From the NCBI RefSeq assembly GCF_002705925.1, contig NZ_NKRE01000001.1, forward strand, positions 2,201,960-2,265,959: DNA of 64,000 nt, read 5' to 3'. How positions within the stretch are numbered: the first letter of the stretch is position 1; each line of letters opens with the position of its first letter. The stretch is from Mycobacterium ostraviense (GTDB lineage: Bacteria > Actinomycetota > Actinomycetes > Mycobacteriales > Mycobacteriaceae). This document shows positions 43,626 through 54,175 of this stretch, one piece after another. The translations under genes and the position numbers were made by a program. The notes beneath the pieces are model-generated. The model was not told where the DNA came from. It was given only the letters and a program-made list of their open reading frames with translations, and made no database searches.

Positions 43626-43904
43626 TCAGCCGGCCAGGTCAGCGCGCAGCCGGGCTTCGTCGACTTCCCAGTAACTATGTTCGCGGCCATCGAGCAAGAT
43701 CACCGGCAGCCGGTCGCCGAACTCGGCCCGCAGGCCGGCATTACCGGCCGCGGCAGCGGCGTCGACGTCGGTGCTGACCAACTCGAATCCCAGCTCCCGG
43801 GACAGCTCGGCCAGCTGCGCGTGTACCCGCAGGCAGATCGCGCAGCCGTCGCGGGTCAGCAGCTCCACCTGCCGGCGCCCGGACCGCGGTGCTGACGGCG
43901 TCAT
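43626..43904 (-). CDS. Glutaredoxin/thioredoxin-fold small protein (Rv0508-like)
   Basis: 92 residues from ATG 43904. Redox motif C-A-I-C in LLTRDGCAICLRVHAQL, then the cis-Pro segment RLPVILLDGREHSYWEVDE, matching the DUF836/glutaredoxin-like group and Rv0508. It lacks the canonical CPxC, so mycothiol use is uncertain. It lies between mmpL and hemA in the same direction, with 109 bases before hemA and 91 after mmpL. A link to haem synthesis is only by position. The frame extending to 44291 is rejected because it lies inside mmpL. Confidence 0.85.
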   Translation of the reverse strand: MTPSAPRSGRRQVELLTRDGCAICLRVHAQLAELSRELGFELVSTDVDAAAAAGNAGLRAEFGDRLPVILLDGREHSYWEVDEARLRADLAG

Positions 43905-43995
43905 GGGCACCAGTGTGGCATTCCCGGTGCCGCGGGATGCGGGCTCGTCGGGTTCTCGAGGCACGGCGGAGCGCGCCTTCCGGGCGCGGGGTCGG

Positions 43996-46900
43996 TCAGG
44001 GCGCGGGTTCGGGGTCGGTGTCCCGGGCTTGCCAGTGGCGTCGGCCGGCGGGGTCCGAATCGTCGGCGTGGTCGAACGACCCGGATGCCGTCTCGTGGGG
44101 CGACGACATCGCTGATGGGGCTCCACCGGGACCGACGCCATCGCGCCGGTCCCCGGTGGCCGATGTGCCGTTGGGCGACAGCAGCAGGGCACGAACCAGC
44201 CGGCGAGGTCCGTAGGCCCGCAGCATCCGGCTCGCCGGGCGCGGCCGCACCCGCTGCGGCCACCAGAACCAGCGCCCCAGCAACGCGGCAATGGACGGCG
44301 TCATGAACGAGCGCACGATCAACGTGTCGAAGAGCAGGCCCAGGCCGATGGTGGTGCCGATCTGGCCGATAATCCGCAGATCGCTGAACACGAACAGGGA
44401 CATGGTCACGGCGAACACCATGCCCGCGGCCGTCACCACTCCGCCGGTGCCGGCCATCGCGCGGATGATCCCGGTATTGAGTCCGGCTCCGATCTCTTCC
44501 TTGAGCCGCGAGATCAGCAACAGGTTGTAGTCCGATCCCACGGCCAGCAGCAGGATCACCGACATCGCCAACACCAGCCAGTACAACTCGATGCCGAGGA
44601 TGTCCTCCCACACCAGCACTGACAAGCCGAAAGAGGACCCCATAGACACCAGCACGGTCCCCACGATGACGGCCGCGGCGACCACACTTCGGGTAATGAG
44701 CATCATGATGATCACGATCAGGCTGATCGCGGCCACGCCGGCGATCAGCAGATCGTAGGTGGCGGCCTCTTGGATGTCGTGGAACGTCGCCGCGGTGCCA
44801 CCCAGATAGATCGCGGCACCCTGTAGGGGAGTGCCTTTGATGGCCTCCCGCGCCTCATCCTTGATCTGCTCGACCCGGGCGATACCGGCCGATGTCGCGG
44901 GATCCCCTTCGAGGGCAATGATGAAGCGCGCCGCCTTGCCGTCCGGCGACAGGAACATCTTCAGGCCGCGCTGGAAATCGGGATTCTTGAAGGCCGACTG
45001 CGGCAGATAGAAGGAGTCATCGATCTGGGCGGCGTCAAAGACCCGGCCCATTGCGCCGGGGTCCTTGCTGCCCGTATCGGACTGGTCGTAGAACGACTGC
45101 AACGTCCCGTGCCAGACGACCAGCATGTCCCGCATGATCGTCATCGTGTTGATCATCGGTGGAATCTGGGCGCGCATTTGCGGCAGGAGTTTCACCAGAA
45201 TATCCATGTCCGTGACCAGATATTCGAGTTTCTCGCTCATCTGGTCGACGTTGTCGATCATGTCGAATATTGATCTGATCGACCAGCAGACGGGAATGTC
45301 GTAGCAGTGTTTGTCCCAGTAAAAGTAGCTGCGTATCGGCCGGAAGAAGTCCTCGAAATCCGCGATGTGATCCCGCAATGTGTTGGTGATATTCGACAGG
45401 TCATGAGTGAGGTGATCCATGTCGACGGTATTGTCGATGACTTCACCCATGAGTTCGTACATGGTGTGCATGGTGGCGATGGATACATCCATCGCCTTTA
45501 CCTGTATCAGCATGTCGTCCATACGGGCCTTCATGAACTGCATGTTTTCGGTGTTCGAGACACCCTGCATGCTGATGATGAACGGTATCGACGTGTGCTT
45601 GATGGTTGTTCCCAACGGCCGGGTAATCGATTTGACTTGTTCGATACCGCGACTGTGGTAAATATTCTTGGCTATCTTGTCCAACACCAGCATGTCCACC
45701 GGATTACGCATATCGTGGTCGGTCTCGACCATCAGCACCTCGGGGTTCAACCGGGCCCGCGAAAAATGCCGGCCCGCCGCCGCATCCCCGACGTTGGACG
45801 GCATGCTGGCCGGCATGAATTTGCGCAGATCGTATGTCGTCTTGTAACTGGGCAACGCCAGCAGGCCGATAAACGCGATCACGCAGGTCGCGGCTAGAAC
45901 CGGCCCCGGCCAACGGACGATTGCGGTGCCCACGCGCCGCCACCGGCGGGTGTTCAATCTCCTCTTGGGGTCGAAAAGCTTGAAGAAACTGCCGATGGCC
46001 AGCACCGCGGGCCCAAGCGTGAGGGCTGCGAAGACCGCGACAAGCATGCCTATCGCGCACGGCGGACCGAGTGTATTGAAATACGGAAGCCGGGCGAAGC
46101 TAAGGCAATACATGGCGCCGGCAATGGTCAATCCGGAGCCCAAGATCACGTGGGCAGTCCCATGGAACATCGTGTAAAAGGCGGTCTCGCGATCCTCGCC
46201 GGCGTTGCGCGCTTCGTGGTAACGCCCGAGCATGAATATCGCATAGTCCGTGGTCGCCGCAATGGCCAACAGCACCAGCAGATTGGTCGCGAAGGTGGAA
46301 AGACTGAACACGTTGCGATCGGCGAGAAAGGCAATGGTTCCCCGGATCGCCCCCAGATCAATCCCGACCATGATCAAGACCAGAAACGCGGTCACCACGG
46401 AGCGGTAAATGAAAAGCAGCATCACCGCGATAACCAGGCTGGTGATCGCGGTGACCTTGGCGATGCTTTTGTCCCCGGCCTCGGCCTGGTCAGCGTTGAG
46501 TGCCGACGGACCGGTGACGTAGGCCTTGACCCCCCGCGGCGGCGATGTGGTGTCCACGATATGCCGCACGGCATGCACCGACGCGTACGCTTCGGTTTCG
46601 TTGTCGCCGACGAGATACACCACGACATATGCGGCTTTGTCGTCCGCGCTCTGTGATCCGCCGGCGGTCAACGGATCACCCCAGAAGTCCTGAATGTGCG
46701 CGACGTGCCTGGTGTCAGCTGAAAGCCTTTTCATCAGCTCGCCATAAAATTGGTGCGCCTCGTCGCCCAGTGGCTTATCGCTTTCCAGCACGATGGTCAC
46801 GGCATTATCGGAGTCGAACTCCTTGAACACCTGGCCCACGTGCCGGATCGCCTCGATCGACGGCGCGTCGCTGGGGCTCATCGACACCGAGCGGGCCTTA

Positions 46901-47043
46901 CCCACCGCCTCCAGCTGCGGAACGGCGAGATTGACGATCGCGGTGAGCCCCAGCCACACCAACAAAATCAGCACCGAAAAACGGTGGATCAGCCGCGGCA
47001 GAAGCGGACGCTTTGGCGCAGCGGCGGCATCCGGTTCGCTCAT
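43996..47043 (-). CDS. MmpL-family RND transporter (MmpL2 position)
   Basis: 1015 residues from ATG 47043, which overlaps the mmpS stop (ATGA). MmpL layout: a span at residues 25-45, a porter domain, five clustered spans around residues 195-350 with the proton-relay segment [17 protein letters not shown], a second long domain with many Met/Asp-rich coiled segments (residues 480-700), and a second span cluster with [16 protein letters not shown]. The C-terminal 90 residues are hydrophilic. These pumps export envelope lipids or siderophores with an MmpS partner. Position between serB1 and the Rv0508-like gene fits mmpL2 (Rv0507), but paralogues are similar, so the number is not certain. Confidence 0.93.
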   Translation of the reverse strand: MSEPDAAAAPKRPLLPRLIHRFSVLILLVWLGLTAIVNLAVPQLEAVGKARSVSMSPSDAPSIEAIRHVGQVFKEFDSDNAVTIVLESDKPLGDEAHQFYGELMKRLSADTRHVAHIQDFWGDPLTAGGSQSADDKAAYVVVYLVGDNETEAYASVHAVRHIVDTTSPPRGVKAYVTGPSALNADQAEAGDKSIAKVTAITSLVIAVMLLFIYRSVVTAFLVLIMVGIDLGAIRGTIAFLADRNVFSLSTFATNLLVLLAIAATTDYAIFMLGRYHEARNAGEDRETAFYTMFHGTAHVILGSGLTIAGAMYCLSFARLPYFNTLGPPCAIGMLVAVFAALTLGPAVLAIGSFFKLFDPKRRLNTRRWRRVGTAIVRWPGPVLAATCVIAFIGLLALPSYKTTYDLRKFMPASMPSNVGDAAAGRHFSRARLNPEVLMVETDHDMRNPVDMLVLDKIAKNIYHSRGIEQVKSITRPLGTTIKHTSIPFIISMQGVSNTENMQFMKARMDDMLIQVKAMDVSIATMHTMYELMGEVIDNTVDMDHLTHDLSNITNTLRDHIADFEDFFRPIRSYFYWDKHCYDIPVCWSIRSIFDMIDNVDQMSEKLEYLVTDMDILVKLLPQMRAQIPPMINTMTIMRDMLVVWHGTLQSFYDQSDTGSKDPGAMGRVFDAAQIDDSFYLPQSAFKNPDFQRGLKMFLSPDGKAARFIIALEGDPATSAGIARVEQIKDEAREAIKGTPLQGAAIYLGGTAATFHDIQEAATYDLLIAGVAAISLIVIIMMLITRSVVAAAVIVGTVLVSMGSSFGLSVLVWEDILGIELYWLVLAMSVILLLAVGSDYNLLLISRLKEEIGAGLNTGIIRAMAGTGGVVTAAGMVFAVTMSLFVFSDLRIIGQIGTTIGLGLLFDTLIVRSFMTPSIAALLGRWFWWPQRVRPRPASRMLRAYGPRRLVRALLLSPNGTSATGDRRDGVGPGGAPSAMSSPHETASGSFDHADDSDPAGRRHWQARDTDPEPAP

Positions 47044-47477
47044 GCCGATGTCACCTGACAAAAGGTCAAGGCTTTGGGTCTGGTGACCGACCTTTCGTCC
47101 TTGACGGTGCCGTTCACGATGATCCGGCAGCCGATGGTCTCGGCGGCGCTCTGCGCCATCAGATTCACACTGACCGCGGGCAACGTCGTGTTGACCGTCT
47201 GCGACCACGGCAGCGGCACGTCCGGTAGCTGCACCACGCGGGCGTCGGGGTCCAGGTAGGCGATCCTTGCGGTCGAGGCGGGGCCGAAAACTTCGTAGAT
47301 CACTTGCTTCGGGTTAAACAGCGGAACATCGATATCAGCCTTGGCCGTCACGGCAGGATGCTCATGGGCACCAAAGACGCGGTGGAGACGATAGATACCC
47401 AGCGCTGCGACAATCGCCACCGCCGAAACGGCCAGCAGCAGCCACATTCGTTTCACAACGCTGGTAACCGGACTCAT
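47040..47477 (-). CDS. MmpS-family membrane accessory protein (MmpS2 position)
   Basis: 145 residues from ATG 47477 (purine-rich GAGGGTGAGG upstream). A single N-terminal span ([22 protein letters not shown]) is followed by an extracytoplasmic beta domain ([50 protein letters not shown]) with two Cys, the standard MmpS fold. It assists the RND pump encoded immediately downstream, with which it is translationally coupled. Position fits mmpS2 (Rv0506). The upstream in-frame extension to 47507 has no ribosome binding site. Confidence 0.93.
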   Translation of the reverse strand: MSPVTSVVKRMWLLLAVSAVAIVAALGIYRLHRVFGAHEHPAVTAKADIDVPLFNPKQVIYEVFGPASTARIAYLDPDARVVQLPDVPLPWSQTVNTTLPAVSVNLMAQSAAETIGCRIIVNGTVKDERSVTRPKALTFCQVTSA

Positions 47478-47742
47478 CCTCACCCTCGTGCTCCGCCACC
47501 GGGTCACAACATTGCGTGTTGGATCGGGTGCGCCGCCCCCCTGGCTCGCCCCCGATCAAGGGGCGTGGTCGAGAGCGCCCAGTGCGCGAATCTGAACCTC
47601 CCGAAATCTCCAACGTGCGCGCCTAATCCGATGTCTCGTTTGCGTTCGCAGCGTAGACGCTACCCGCCGCCCTGCTGAATGCATTTCGGATTTCCGATAA
47701 ACCTCGTTACCGGCGCCCCGCGCGGCGGCCGGATCCGACGGG

Positions 47743-49920
47743 TCACAGCAGCTTCTCCAGGGTGATGGGCAAATCGGTGACGCGTCTGCCGGTGGCGTTG
47801 AATACCGCATTGGCGATCGCAGCGGGTACCCCGACGATCACCAACTCGCCGAGTCCCTTGACGCCTATCGGGTCGGCAATAGGGTCCTCGGCCGGCAAAA
47901 AGGTCGCGTCCAGCTCGGGAACGTCGGCGTTGACCGGAACCAGGTAATCCGACATGTTCGCGTTGACTATCCGGCCGTCGCGGTAATCCAGCTCCGTCCG
48001 CTCCAGCAGCGCCATCCCGATCCCGCCGACCATGCCCCCAATCGCCTGACTGTGGGCGAGTTTGGGATTGATCACCCGGCCGGCGTCGTAGCACGCATAC
48101 ATGCGGCGGATCCGCACGGTCGGCAGCAAACGGTCGACGACGACCTCGGCGAATACGGCTCCGTAGCTGTAGGTGGAGTATCGGCGGTCGGCGTCGTCGG
48201 GCGTCCAGGTCTGTTGTGAATCCAAACCGGCCCAGCCGCGGCGGCGCAACAAGTCCTGATACGACTCTCCGGGCTCGGATCCGGGCCCGGAGGCCATGGC
48301 GAACATGCGGCCGTCGACAACCGCCACGGCCTCCGGACGCAGGCCGCTCAGCGGGGATCGCGGATCGGTGACCGCCGTGCGAATGAACTTGTCGCGCAGC
48401 ATGTTCGCGGCGGTGTACACCGCAGAACCCACGCTGGCCATGGTTCGGGAGGCCGAGTGCGGCGGTGCCGGCGGAAAACTGCTATCACCCAACGCGAATC
48501 GCACCCGGCTCAGCGGCATTCCGAGGGCATCTGCGGCGACCTGCGTCATCGACGTATAGGTCCCGGGCCCCATGTCGCTGGTTCCGCATTGCACTTCGGC
48601 GGTGCCGTCGGCGAAAACCTTTGCGATTGCCGAGCATTGGCTGCGATACGTGTAATAGGCGGCGGCGGCCACCCCGATCCCGACGAAGAGATCGCCCTCG
48701 CGGGTGGCGGCGGGTGCCGGATTGCGCCGGTTCCATCCGAACCTGGTCGCGCCTCGGGTCAGGCACTCGGTGAGCCGCCGGGTGGAAAACGGCATCCCGG
48801 TGGTCTGGTCGACATCGGGTTCGTTGCGCATCCGCAATTCGATCGGGTCCATGCGCAGGCGGTGCGCCAGATCGTCCATGGCGCACTCGAGCGCAACCGC
48901 TCCGGTGACCGCGCCGGGGCCCCTCATGAACCACGGCAGGCCGACATCCAACGGCACCACGCGATACGTCGAACGCATGTCGGGGACGCGGTAGAGCAGC
49001 CGCGGACTGCGGACGAGTCCGTCCTCGTAGTCGCCGTACCTGGCCGTCTCGGTATGCCCTTCGTGGATCATCGCCCTGAGGCGCCCGGATTCGTCTGCCC
49101 CGATCGCCATACGCTGCCGACTGGTGGGCCGGTATCCGATTGCGCTGTACATCTGCCGGCGAGTCAATACCAGCATGACGGGTCGTCGCATCCGCCGAGC
49201 CGCGAGAGCGGTTAGCACTTGATGCGGCCAGGTCCGGCTGGCACTACCGAACGAACCGCCCACGAACGGCGAGATCAGCCGGACATGATCGGTGGGTAGA
49301 CCGAAGGCGTCGGCGTAGAACTTCTGGGCTGCGCTGATGTCTTGCACCTTGTCCCATACCGTGAGCCGATCGCGCTCCCAGGTGGCAATCGTCGCAGGCA
49401 TCTCCATGGGATTGTGATGGTTGCGCGCGATGCTGAACCGCAGGTCCGTCATCACCGAGGTACGGCGAATCGCCTGGTCGGCGAACCCGCGGGAATAGTC
49501 GCGGATGAACCGGCCGGGTCGCCTGTCCGCTTGTGCCGCATCAATATCGGTCAGCGGCGGCCGACTCGAATACCGGACGTCGACCAGTTCGGACCCGTGG
49601 ACCGCCGACTCGAGCGTGGTCGCGACCACCACGGCGACCGGCTGTCCGAAGAAGGACACCAGCCGGGTGTCGAAGGGCAGTTTCACCCCGGTGAAGTCGG
49701 TCAGCACGGCAAGCACGTCGGGCTGCCGCAACGCGCGACCGGTGTCCACGCGCTTGATCTCGCCGCACGCCACCGTGCTGCAGACCAGTGCGGCGTAGAG
49801 CAATCCCGGAATCTGGTTGTCGGCGGCGTAACGGGCCTTACCGGTCACCTTCACCGGGCCGTCCACCCGGCTGACCGGCTGGCCGGAGACGACCTGCGCG
49901 GCGGTGAATGCGTGGGTCAT
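47743..49920 (-). CDS. Molybdenum-binding catalytic subunit of a xanthine-oxidase-family aldehyde oxidoreductase (PaoC/YagR-like)
   Basis: 725 residues. Domain start GKARYAADNQIPGLLYAAL and the molybdopterin segments GGSFGSA, RGPGAVTGAVALECAMDDLA, GTSDMGPGTYTSMTQVAADALGM and VKGLGELVIVGVPAAIANAV, the last with the conserved catalytic Glu (GLGE), mark the large subunit. It oxidises an aldehyde (or related carbonyl) using Mo-cytosine dinucleotide. Its ATG overlaps the FAD-subunit stop (ATGA). Paired subunits of the PaoABC type are exported by Tat. No PaoD-like insertion chaperone is present nearby. Confidence 0.9.
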   Translation of the reverse strand: MTHAFTAAQVVSGQPVSRVDGPVKVTGKARYAADNQIPGLLYAALVCSTVACGEIKRVDTGRALRQPDVLAVLTDFTGVKLPFDTRLVSFFGQPVAVVVATTLESAVHGSELVDVRYSSRPPLTDIDAAQADRRPGRFIRDYSRGFADQAIRRTSVMTDLRFSIARNHHNPMEMPATIATWERDRLTVWDKVQDISAAQKFYADAFGLPTDHVRLISPFVGGSFGSASRTWPHQVLTALAARRMRRPVMLVLTRRQMYSAIGYRPTSRQRMAIGADESGRLRAMIHEGHTETARYGDYEDGLVRSPRLLYRVPDMRSTYRVVPLDVGLPWFMRGPGAVTGAVALECAMDDLAHRLRMDPIELRMRNEPDVDQTTGMPFSTRRLTECLTRGATRFGWNRRNPAPAATREGDLFVGIGVAAAAYYTYRSQCSAIAKVFADGTAEVQCGTSDMGPGTYTSMTQVAADALGMPLSRVRFALGDSSFPPAPPHSASRTMASVGSAVYTAANMLRDKFIRTAVTDPRSPLSGLRPEAVAVVDGRMFAMASGPGSEPGESYQDLLRRRGWAGLDSQQTWTPDDADRRYSTYSYGAVFAEVVVDRLLPTVRIRRMYACYDAGRVINPKLAHSQAIGGMVGGIGMALLERTELDYRDGRIVNANMSDYLVPVNADVPELDATFLPAEDPIADPIGVKGLGELVIVGVPAAIANAVFNATGRRVTDLPITLEKLL

Positions 49921-50894
49921 GGCATTGCCGCCACGGTGGCCAATTGCTTTTCGACAGTGCGCTGGAGAAGTTCGACTTTGAAACCGTTCTCCCGCAACGG
50001 TTGGGCACCGGCAACCGAAAGTTCGGCGGCGCGGTGGAACAGGCCCGCGTCGATCGGGCGGCCCTGCAGCTCCCTTTCGACGGCCGGTAACCGCCACGGC
50101 ACGGTGGCGACCCCGCCAACGGCGACCCGCGCGCTGCGGATCGTGCCGGCGACGATGTCGAGTGCCACGGCCGCCGAGGCCAGCGCGAATTGGTATGACT
50201 GGCGATCGCGCACCTTGAGATATCCGGACCGGCGGGCCTCCGGCCCGAGAGGTACCTCGATCCCGACGATCAGCTCGCCCGGATCGAGGTTGTGCTCGCG
50301 GTGCGGAGAGTCACCTGGCTGGCGGAAGAGCTCCGCCAACGCAAATCGCCGCTGCCCGGCGGCCCCCCGACTCACGACGACGGCGTCCAACGCAACCAGG
50401 GCGACCGCGAGGTCCGAAGGGTGGGTAGCGCTGCAGTGCCGGCTGGTACCGAGGATTGCCTGGGAGCGGTTACATCCGTCGATCGCCGAGCAGCCGGTGC
50501 CCGGGGCACGTCGGTTGCATGCGGCCGACACGTCGCGGAAATACAGGCACCGCGGGCGTTGCAGCAGATTGCCGCCGATCGATGCCATGTTGCGCAGCTG
50601 AGCGGAGGCGCTGAGCTCGAGGGCCTGACTGATCACCGGGACTTGTTGCCGGACGACGGGATGAGCGGCAAGGTCGGACATCCGCACCAGCGATCCGACG
50701 CGGATCATTCCCGGCCGCACGTCGATCCAGCGGTACGGAAGCGCGTTGATGTCGACCAGCGAATCGGGGCGTTCGACGGTTTCCCTCATCAAGTCGACCA
50801 GCGTGGTGCCCCCGGCGATATAGCGGGCGCCGGCGGCCGCTGCCCGCAACGCCGCCTGCTCGTCGGTCGCTTTGAGGTAGCGGAACGGGAACAC
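49917..50894 (-). CDS. FAD/4Fe-4S subunit of the aldehyde oxidoreductase (PaoB/YagS-like)
   Basis: 325 residues. FAD-binding segment GARYIAGGTTLVDLMRETVE and the pyrophosphate loop NMASIGGNLLQR. Right after that come four cysteines spread over CLYFRD, AACNRR, GTGCSA and RHCSATHPSD, a pattern I recall from E. coli PaoB, which binds an extra 4Fe-4S cluster absent from ordinary xanthine oxidase FAD subunits. It passes electrons from the 2Fe-2S subunit to FAD. It starts three bases after the 2Fe-2S stop and overlaps the molybdenum subunit. Confidence 0.9.
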   Translation of the reverse strand: MFPFRYLKATDEQAALRAAAAGARYIAGGTTLVDLMRETVERPDSLVDINALPYRWIDVRPGMIRVGSLVRMSDLAAHPVVRQQVPVISQALELSASAQLRNMASIGGNLLQRPRCLYFRDVSAACNRRAPGTGCSAIDGCNRSQAILGTSRHCSATHPSDLAVALVALDAVVVSRGAAGQRRFALAELFRQPGDSPHREHNLDPGELIVGIEVPLGPEARRSGYLKVRDRQSYQFALASAAVALDIVAGTIRSARVAVGGVATVPWRLPAVERELQGRPIDAGLFHRAAELSVAGAQPLRENGFKVELLQRTVEKQLATVAAMP

Positions 50895-50897
50895 GTG

Positions 50898-51488
50898 CTA
50901 CCGGTCTCGTGCCACAGCTGCGACCGCGTTCACGATGTTGGTGTAGGCACCGCAACGACAGATGTTGCCGCTCATCCACTCTCGTATCTCCGCGGGCGAA
51001 CCCGCGTGCCCTTCGGCGATACAACCGAGGCCGGACATGATTTGCCCGGCGGTGCAATAGCCGCATTGGAATGCGTCCTCGTCGATGAACGCTTGCTGCA
51101 GCGGATGGAGTCGGCCGCCCGAACCGGCCAAGCCCTCGATGGTGGTGATCTGTGCACCCTCGTGCATGACCGCCAGAGTCAGGCAGGAGTTGATCCGCCG
51201 ACCGTCGACCAGCACCGTGCAGGCACCGCATGCGCCGTGGTCGCAGGCCTTCTTGGTGCCGGGCAGTCCCGCTCGCTCGCGCAGCATGTCCAGCAGCGAC
51301 GTGCGGGTGTCGACGGCGATTTCTCGAGGTTCGCCGTTGATCACGGCCCGCACCACAGCGGTGTGGATTTCGTCCTGGACAGTTCGCTCAGATCCGGCAA
51401 CGGCAGTGACGGCGACGACCCCGCCCACGGCGACGGAGGCACCCACGAACGTCCGGCGATTGACTCGGGACCCAGGTCGGTCGTCCAC
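50898..51488 (-). CDS. 2Fe-2S subunit with Tat signal (PaoA/YagT-like)
   Basis: 196 residues from a GTG. The N-terminus NRRTFVGASVAVGGVVAV has the twin-arginine pattern, so the assembled complex is probably exported folded. The plant-type 2Fe-2S cluster uses ACDHGACGACTVLVDGRR ... C and the second cluster QCGYCTAGQ ... CRCGAY. First gene of the three-gene operon on the minus strand, divergent from serB1. This three-gene block separates serB1 from mmpS, which adjoin in M. tuberculosis. Confidence 0.92.
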   Translation of the reverse strand: MDDRPGSRVNRRTFVGASVAVGGVVAVTAVAGSERTVQDEIHTAVVRAVINGEPREIAVDTRTSLLDMLRERAGLPGTKKACDHGACGACTVLVDGRRINSCLTLAVMHEGAQITTIEGLAGSGGRLHPLQQAFIDEDAFQCGYCTAGQIMSGLGCIAEGHAGSPAEIREWMSGNICRCGAYTNIVNAVAAVARDR

Positions 51489-51656
51489 GGATCCACTGTA
51501 GAAGTGCAGCTCGCAACATCGTTGATAAACTCGGATCCCGGCCCGTATTCGTCTCGCGCCAGCCTGGAAAACCTCCCCAACACATTTGCCGGATAGGGTT
51601 TATGTTGGCCGAAGTGTCGCCCACCGGCCGGGTACCGCGATTGTGAGAGGTTTCTG

Positions 51657-52580
51657 ATGGGTTCCACTGATCTGGATGATCTGGGCACCTCGAATCGCGT
51701 CACTGGCGCCGACCTGGAGTCGGTGGCCGCAAACGCCAGCGCCGAACGCGCCCTCGACGGCCTGCGCGCCACCGCCGCTGCCGCCGCCGAGGATCGTCCG
51801 CAGCCGCCGATCGACCTGACCGCAGCGGCGTTCTTCGATGTGGATAACACACTGGTCCAGGGCTCGTCCGCGGTGCACTTCGGCCGGGGGCTGGCCGCCC
51901 GCCATTACTTCACCTACCGCGATGTACTGGGCTTCGTCTATGCGCAGGCCAAGTTCCAGCTGCTCGGCGTGGAGAACAGCGACGACGTCGCAGCCGGGCG
52001 GCGCAAGGCGCTGGCCTTCATCGAGGGCCGTTCGGTGGCCGAACTGGTGAACCTGGGCGAGGAGATTTATGACGAGTTCATCGCCGACAAGATTTGGCCG
52101 GGCACCCGCGAGCTCACCCAGATGCATCTCGACGCCGGTCAGCAGGTTTGGCTGATCACCGCGACGCCCTACGAGCTCGCGGCGACGATCGCCCGCCGGC
52201 TCGGCCTGACCGGCGCGCTGGGCACGGTCGCGGAGTCCGTCGACGGGATATTCACCGGCCGGCTGGTCGGCGACATCCTGCATGGCACCGGCAAGGCTCA
52301 CGCGGTGCGGTCGCTGGCCATCCGGGAAGGTCTCAACCTCAAACGCTGCACCGCCTATTCCGACAGCTACAACGACGTGCCGATGCTGTCGCTGGTGGGC
52401 ACCGCCGTCGCCATCAACCCGGATTCGCGGCTGCGCAGCCTGGCCCGCGAACGGGGATGGGAAATTCGGGATTTCCGGACTGCGCGCAAGGCCGCCCGGA
52501 TCGGGGTGCCGTCGGCCTTGGCGCTGGGCGCGGCCGGCGGCGCGTTGGCGGCTCTGGCGTCCCGACGCCAATCACGCTGA
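51657..52580 (+). CDS. serB1: HAD-family hydrolase, SerB1-like (Rv0505c)
   Basis: 307 residues. HAD subfamily IB: motif I D61-V-D63-N-T in [11 protein letters not shown], motif [11 protein letters not shown], and motif [21 protein letters not shown]. The name SerB1 (phosphoserine phosphatase) is inherited; related proteins act on other phosphomonoesters, so the substrate is not certain. The first 50 residues are polar and not part of the fold; the last 20 ([17 protein letters not shown]) are hydrophobic and could touch the membrane. GAGAGG lies before the ATG. It leads into the dehydratase gene 45 bases later. Confidence 0.87.
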   Translation: MGSTDLDDLGTSNRVTGADLESVAANASAERALDGLRATAAAAAEDRPQPPIDLTAAAFFDVDNTLVQGSSAVHFGRGLAARHYFTYRDVLGFVYAQAKFQLLGVENSDDVAAGRRKALAFIEGRSVAELVNLGEEIYDEFIADKIWPGTRELTQMHLDAGQQVWLITATPYELAATIARRLGLTGALGTVAESVDGIFTGRLVGDILHGTGKAHAVRSLAIREGLNLKRCTAYSDSYNDVPMLSLVGTAVAINPDSRLRSLARERGWEIRDFRTARKAARIGVPSALALGAAGGALAALASRRQSR

Positions 52581-52625
52581 TAAGCTGCGCCGCTGAGCAC
52601 ACATTCGAGCAGAGAGCACAGCGGC

Positions 52626-53126
52626 ATGACAGTCCCCCAGGAAGCCGAAGGACTCATCGGCAAGAACTACCGCGCCCCGGACTATTTCGAAGTCGGGCGG
52701 GAGAAGATCCGCGAGTTCGCGGCCGCGGTCAACGACGAGCATCCGGCGCACTACGACGAGGCGGCCGCGGCCGACGCGGGCTATCCCGCATTGGTGGCCC
52801 CGCCCACCTTCCTGGCGGTCGCCGGGCGGCGCGTGCAGATGGAGATCTTCACCAAATTCAGCATTCCGATCAACATCGCCCGGGTCTTCCATCGCGACCA
52901 GAAGTTCCGGTTCCACCGGCCGATCCTGGCAGGCGACAAACTGTTCTTTCATACTTTCCTAGACTCTGTGATTGAGTCACACGGCACAGTGCTCGCCGAG
53001 ATTCGAAGTGAAGTCACAGATGCCGACGGCAAGCCGGTCGCCACCGGCGTCGTCACCATGTTGGGGGAAGCAGCGCACCACGAGGCTGAGGCCGATGCCA
53101 CCGTGGCGGCAATTGCATCCATTTGA
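52626..53126 (+). CDS. HadA-like (3R)-hydroxyacyl dehydratase / UPF0336 protein (Rv0504c)
   Basis: 166 residues of a single hot-dog domain: [21 protein letters not shown], the hydratase-2 type turn [15 protein letters not shown] and the [16 protein letters not shown] segment. FAS-II hydratases HadA and HadC have this form and need HadB as catalytic partner; no HadB is adjacent here. It may work with another partner on long acyl chains. It lies between serB1 and cmaA2 (33 bases), so a role in mycolate or lipid metabolism is plausible. Confidence 0.85.
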   Translation: MTVPQEAEGLIGKNYRAPDYFEVGREKIREFAAAVNDEHPAHYDEAAAADAGYPALVAPPTFLAVAGRRVQMEIFTKFSIPINIARVFHRDQKFRFHRPILAGDKLFFHTFLDSVIESHGTVLAEIRSEVTDADGKPVATGVVTMLGEAAHHEAEADATVAAIASI

Positions 53127-53159
53127 AACAAGTAAAAGCAAGAAGGTAGGGTCCGTTCA

Positions 53160-54068
53160 ATGACGTCTCAGGGTGAAACGGGTGGCACGCAGCTCAAGCC
53201 ACCGGTCGAAGCAGTCCGTTCCCACTACGACAAATCCAACGAATTCTTCAAGCTTTGGCTTGACCCGTCGATGACGTACAGCTGCGCGTACTTCGAAGAG
53301 CGCCCCAACATGACGCTGGAAGAGGCACAGTACGCCAAACGCAAACTTGCCCTGGACAAGCTGAACCTCGAGCCCGGCATGACGCTGCTCGACATCGGCT
53401 GCGGCTGGGGCGCCACCATGCGCCACGCCGTGCAGGAGTACGACGTCAACGTGATCGGCCTGACGCTCAGTGAGAACCAGTACGCCCACGACGTGGCGAA
53501 GTTCGAAGAGATCGACAGCCCCCGCCGCAAAGAGGTGCGGATCCAGGGCTGGGAGGAATTCGACGAGCCGGTCGACCGGATCGTGTCACTCGGCGCATTC
53601 GAGCACTTCGCCGACGGCGCCGGCGACGCCGGGTTCGAACGCTATGACACCTTCTTCAAGAAGTACTACAACTTGACGCCCGACGACGGCCGGATGTTGC
53701 TGCACACGATCATCATCCCCGATGCCGACGAAGCCAAGGAGCTCGGCTTGACGTCGCCGATGAGCCTGCTGCGCTTCATCAAGTTCATCTTGACCGAGAT
53801 CTTCCCGGGCGGTCGGTTGCCGCGGATCTCGCAGGTCGATCACTACTCGTCCAACGCCGGCTGGAAGGTCGAGCGCTACCACCGCATCGGCGCCAACTAC
53901 GTTCCGACGCTGAACGCCTGGGCGGATGCGCTCGAGGCGCACAAGGATGCGGCGATCGCCCTGAAGGGGCAGGAGACCTACGACATCTACCTGCACTACC
54001 TGCGGGGCTGCTCGGACCTGTTCCGCGACCACTACACCGATGTTTGCCAGTTCACATTGGTGAAATAG
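53160..54068 (+). CDS. cmaA2: Cyclopropane mycolic acid synthase CmaA2
   Basis: 302 residues. SAM-dependent methyltransferase that adds the trans/cis cyclopropane at the proximal position of mycolic acids. Motif I is LLDIGCGWG at residues 76-84; the SAM and bicarbonate-ligand segments [22 protein letters not shown] and [13 protein letters not shown], and the C-terminal [14 protein letters not shown], follow the family. Near-complete identity to the M. tuberculosis Rv0503c product that I recall supports the symbol. It ends 107 bases from the convergent acyltransferase stop with a hairpin between. Confidence 0.95.
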   Translation: MTSQGETGGTQLKPPVEAVRSHYDKSNEFFKLWLDPSMTYSCAYFEERPNMTLEEAQYAKRKLALDKLNLEPGMTLLDIGCGWGATMRHAVQEYDVNVIGLTLSENQYAHDVAKFEEIDSPRRKEVRIQGWEEFDEPVDRIVSLGAFEHFADGAGDAGFERYDTFFKKYYNLTPDDGRMLLHTIIIPDADEAKELGLTSPMSLLRFIKFILTEIFPGGRLPRISQVDHYSSNAGWKVERYHRIGANYVPTLNAWADALEAHKDAAIALKGQETYDIYLHYLRGCSDLFRDHYTDVCQFTLVK

Positions 54069-54088
54069 CGCCCACATTGTGCTTCGGT

Positions 54089-54148
54089 CGCGAGCGTAAC
54101 GCCACGGCGAATTCCGGCCCGGATTTTCGCCCCGGCGTTACGCTCGCG
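54089..54148. terminator. Hairpin between convergent cmaA2 and the acyltransferase gene
   Basis: Arms 54089-54111 and 54126-54148 are inverted over 23 bases with two mismatches, starting CGCGAGCGTAACGCC, with a 14-base loop. It lies 21 bases after the cmaA2 stop and 28 bases after the other gene's stop on the opposite strand. No U-tract is present, as is common in mycobacteria, so it may act as a bidirectional terminator or stability hairpin. Confidence 0.75.
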
Positions 54149-54175
54149 CACGCCTAGCAGGCCGCGCCCAGTACG

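Noticed and set aside
47743..51488. Carbon monoxide dehydrogenase (CoxMSL) as identity of the three-gene oxidoreductase
   Set aside because: The order and Tat signal of the small subunit plus the extra cysteines of the FAD subunit fit PaoABC better, and I do not see the CoxL active-site motif.
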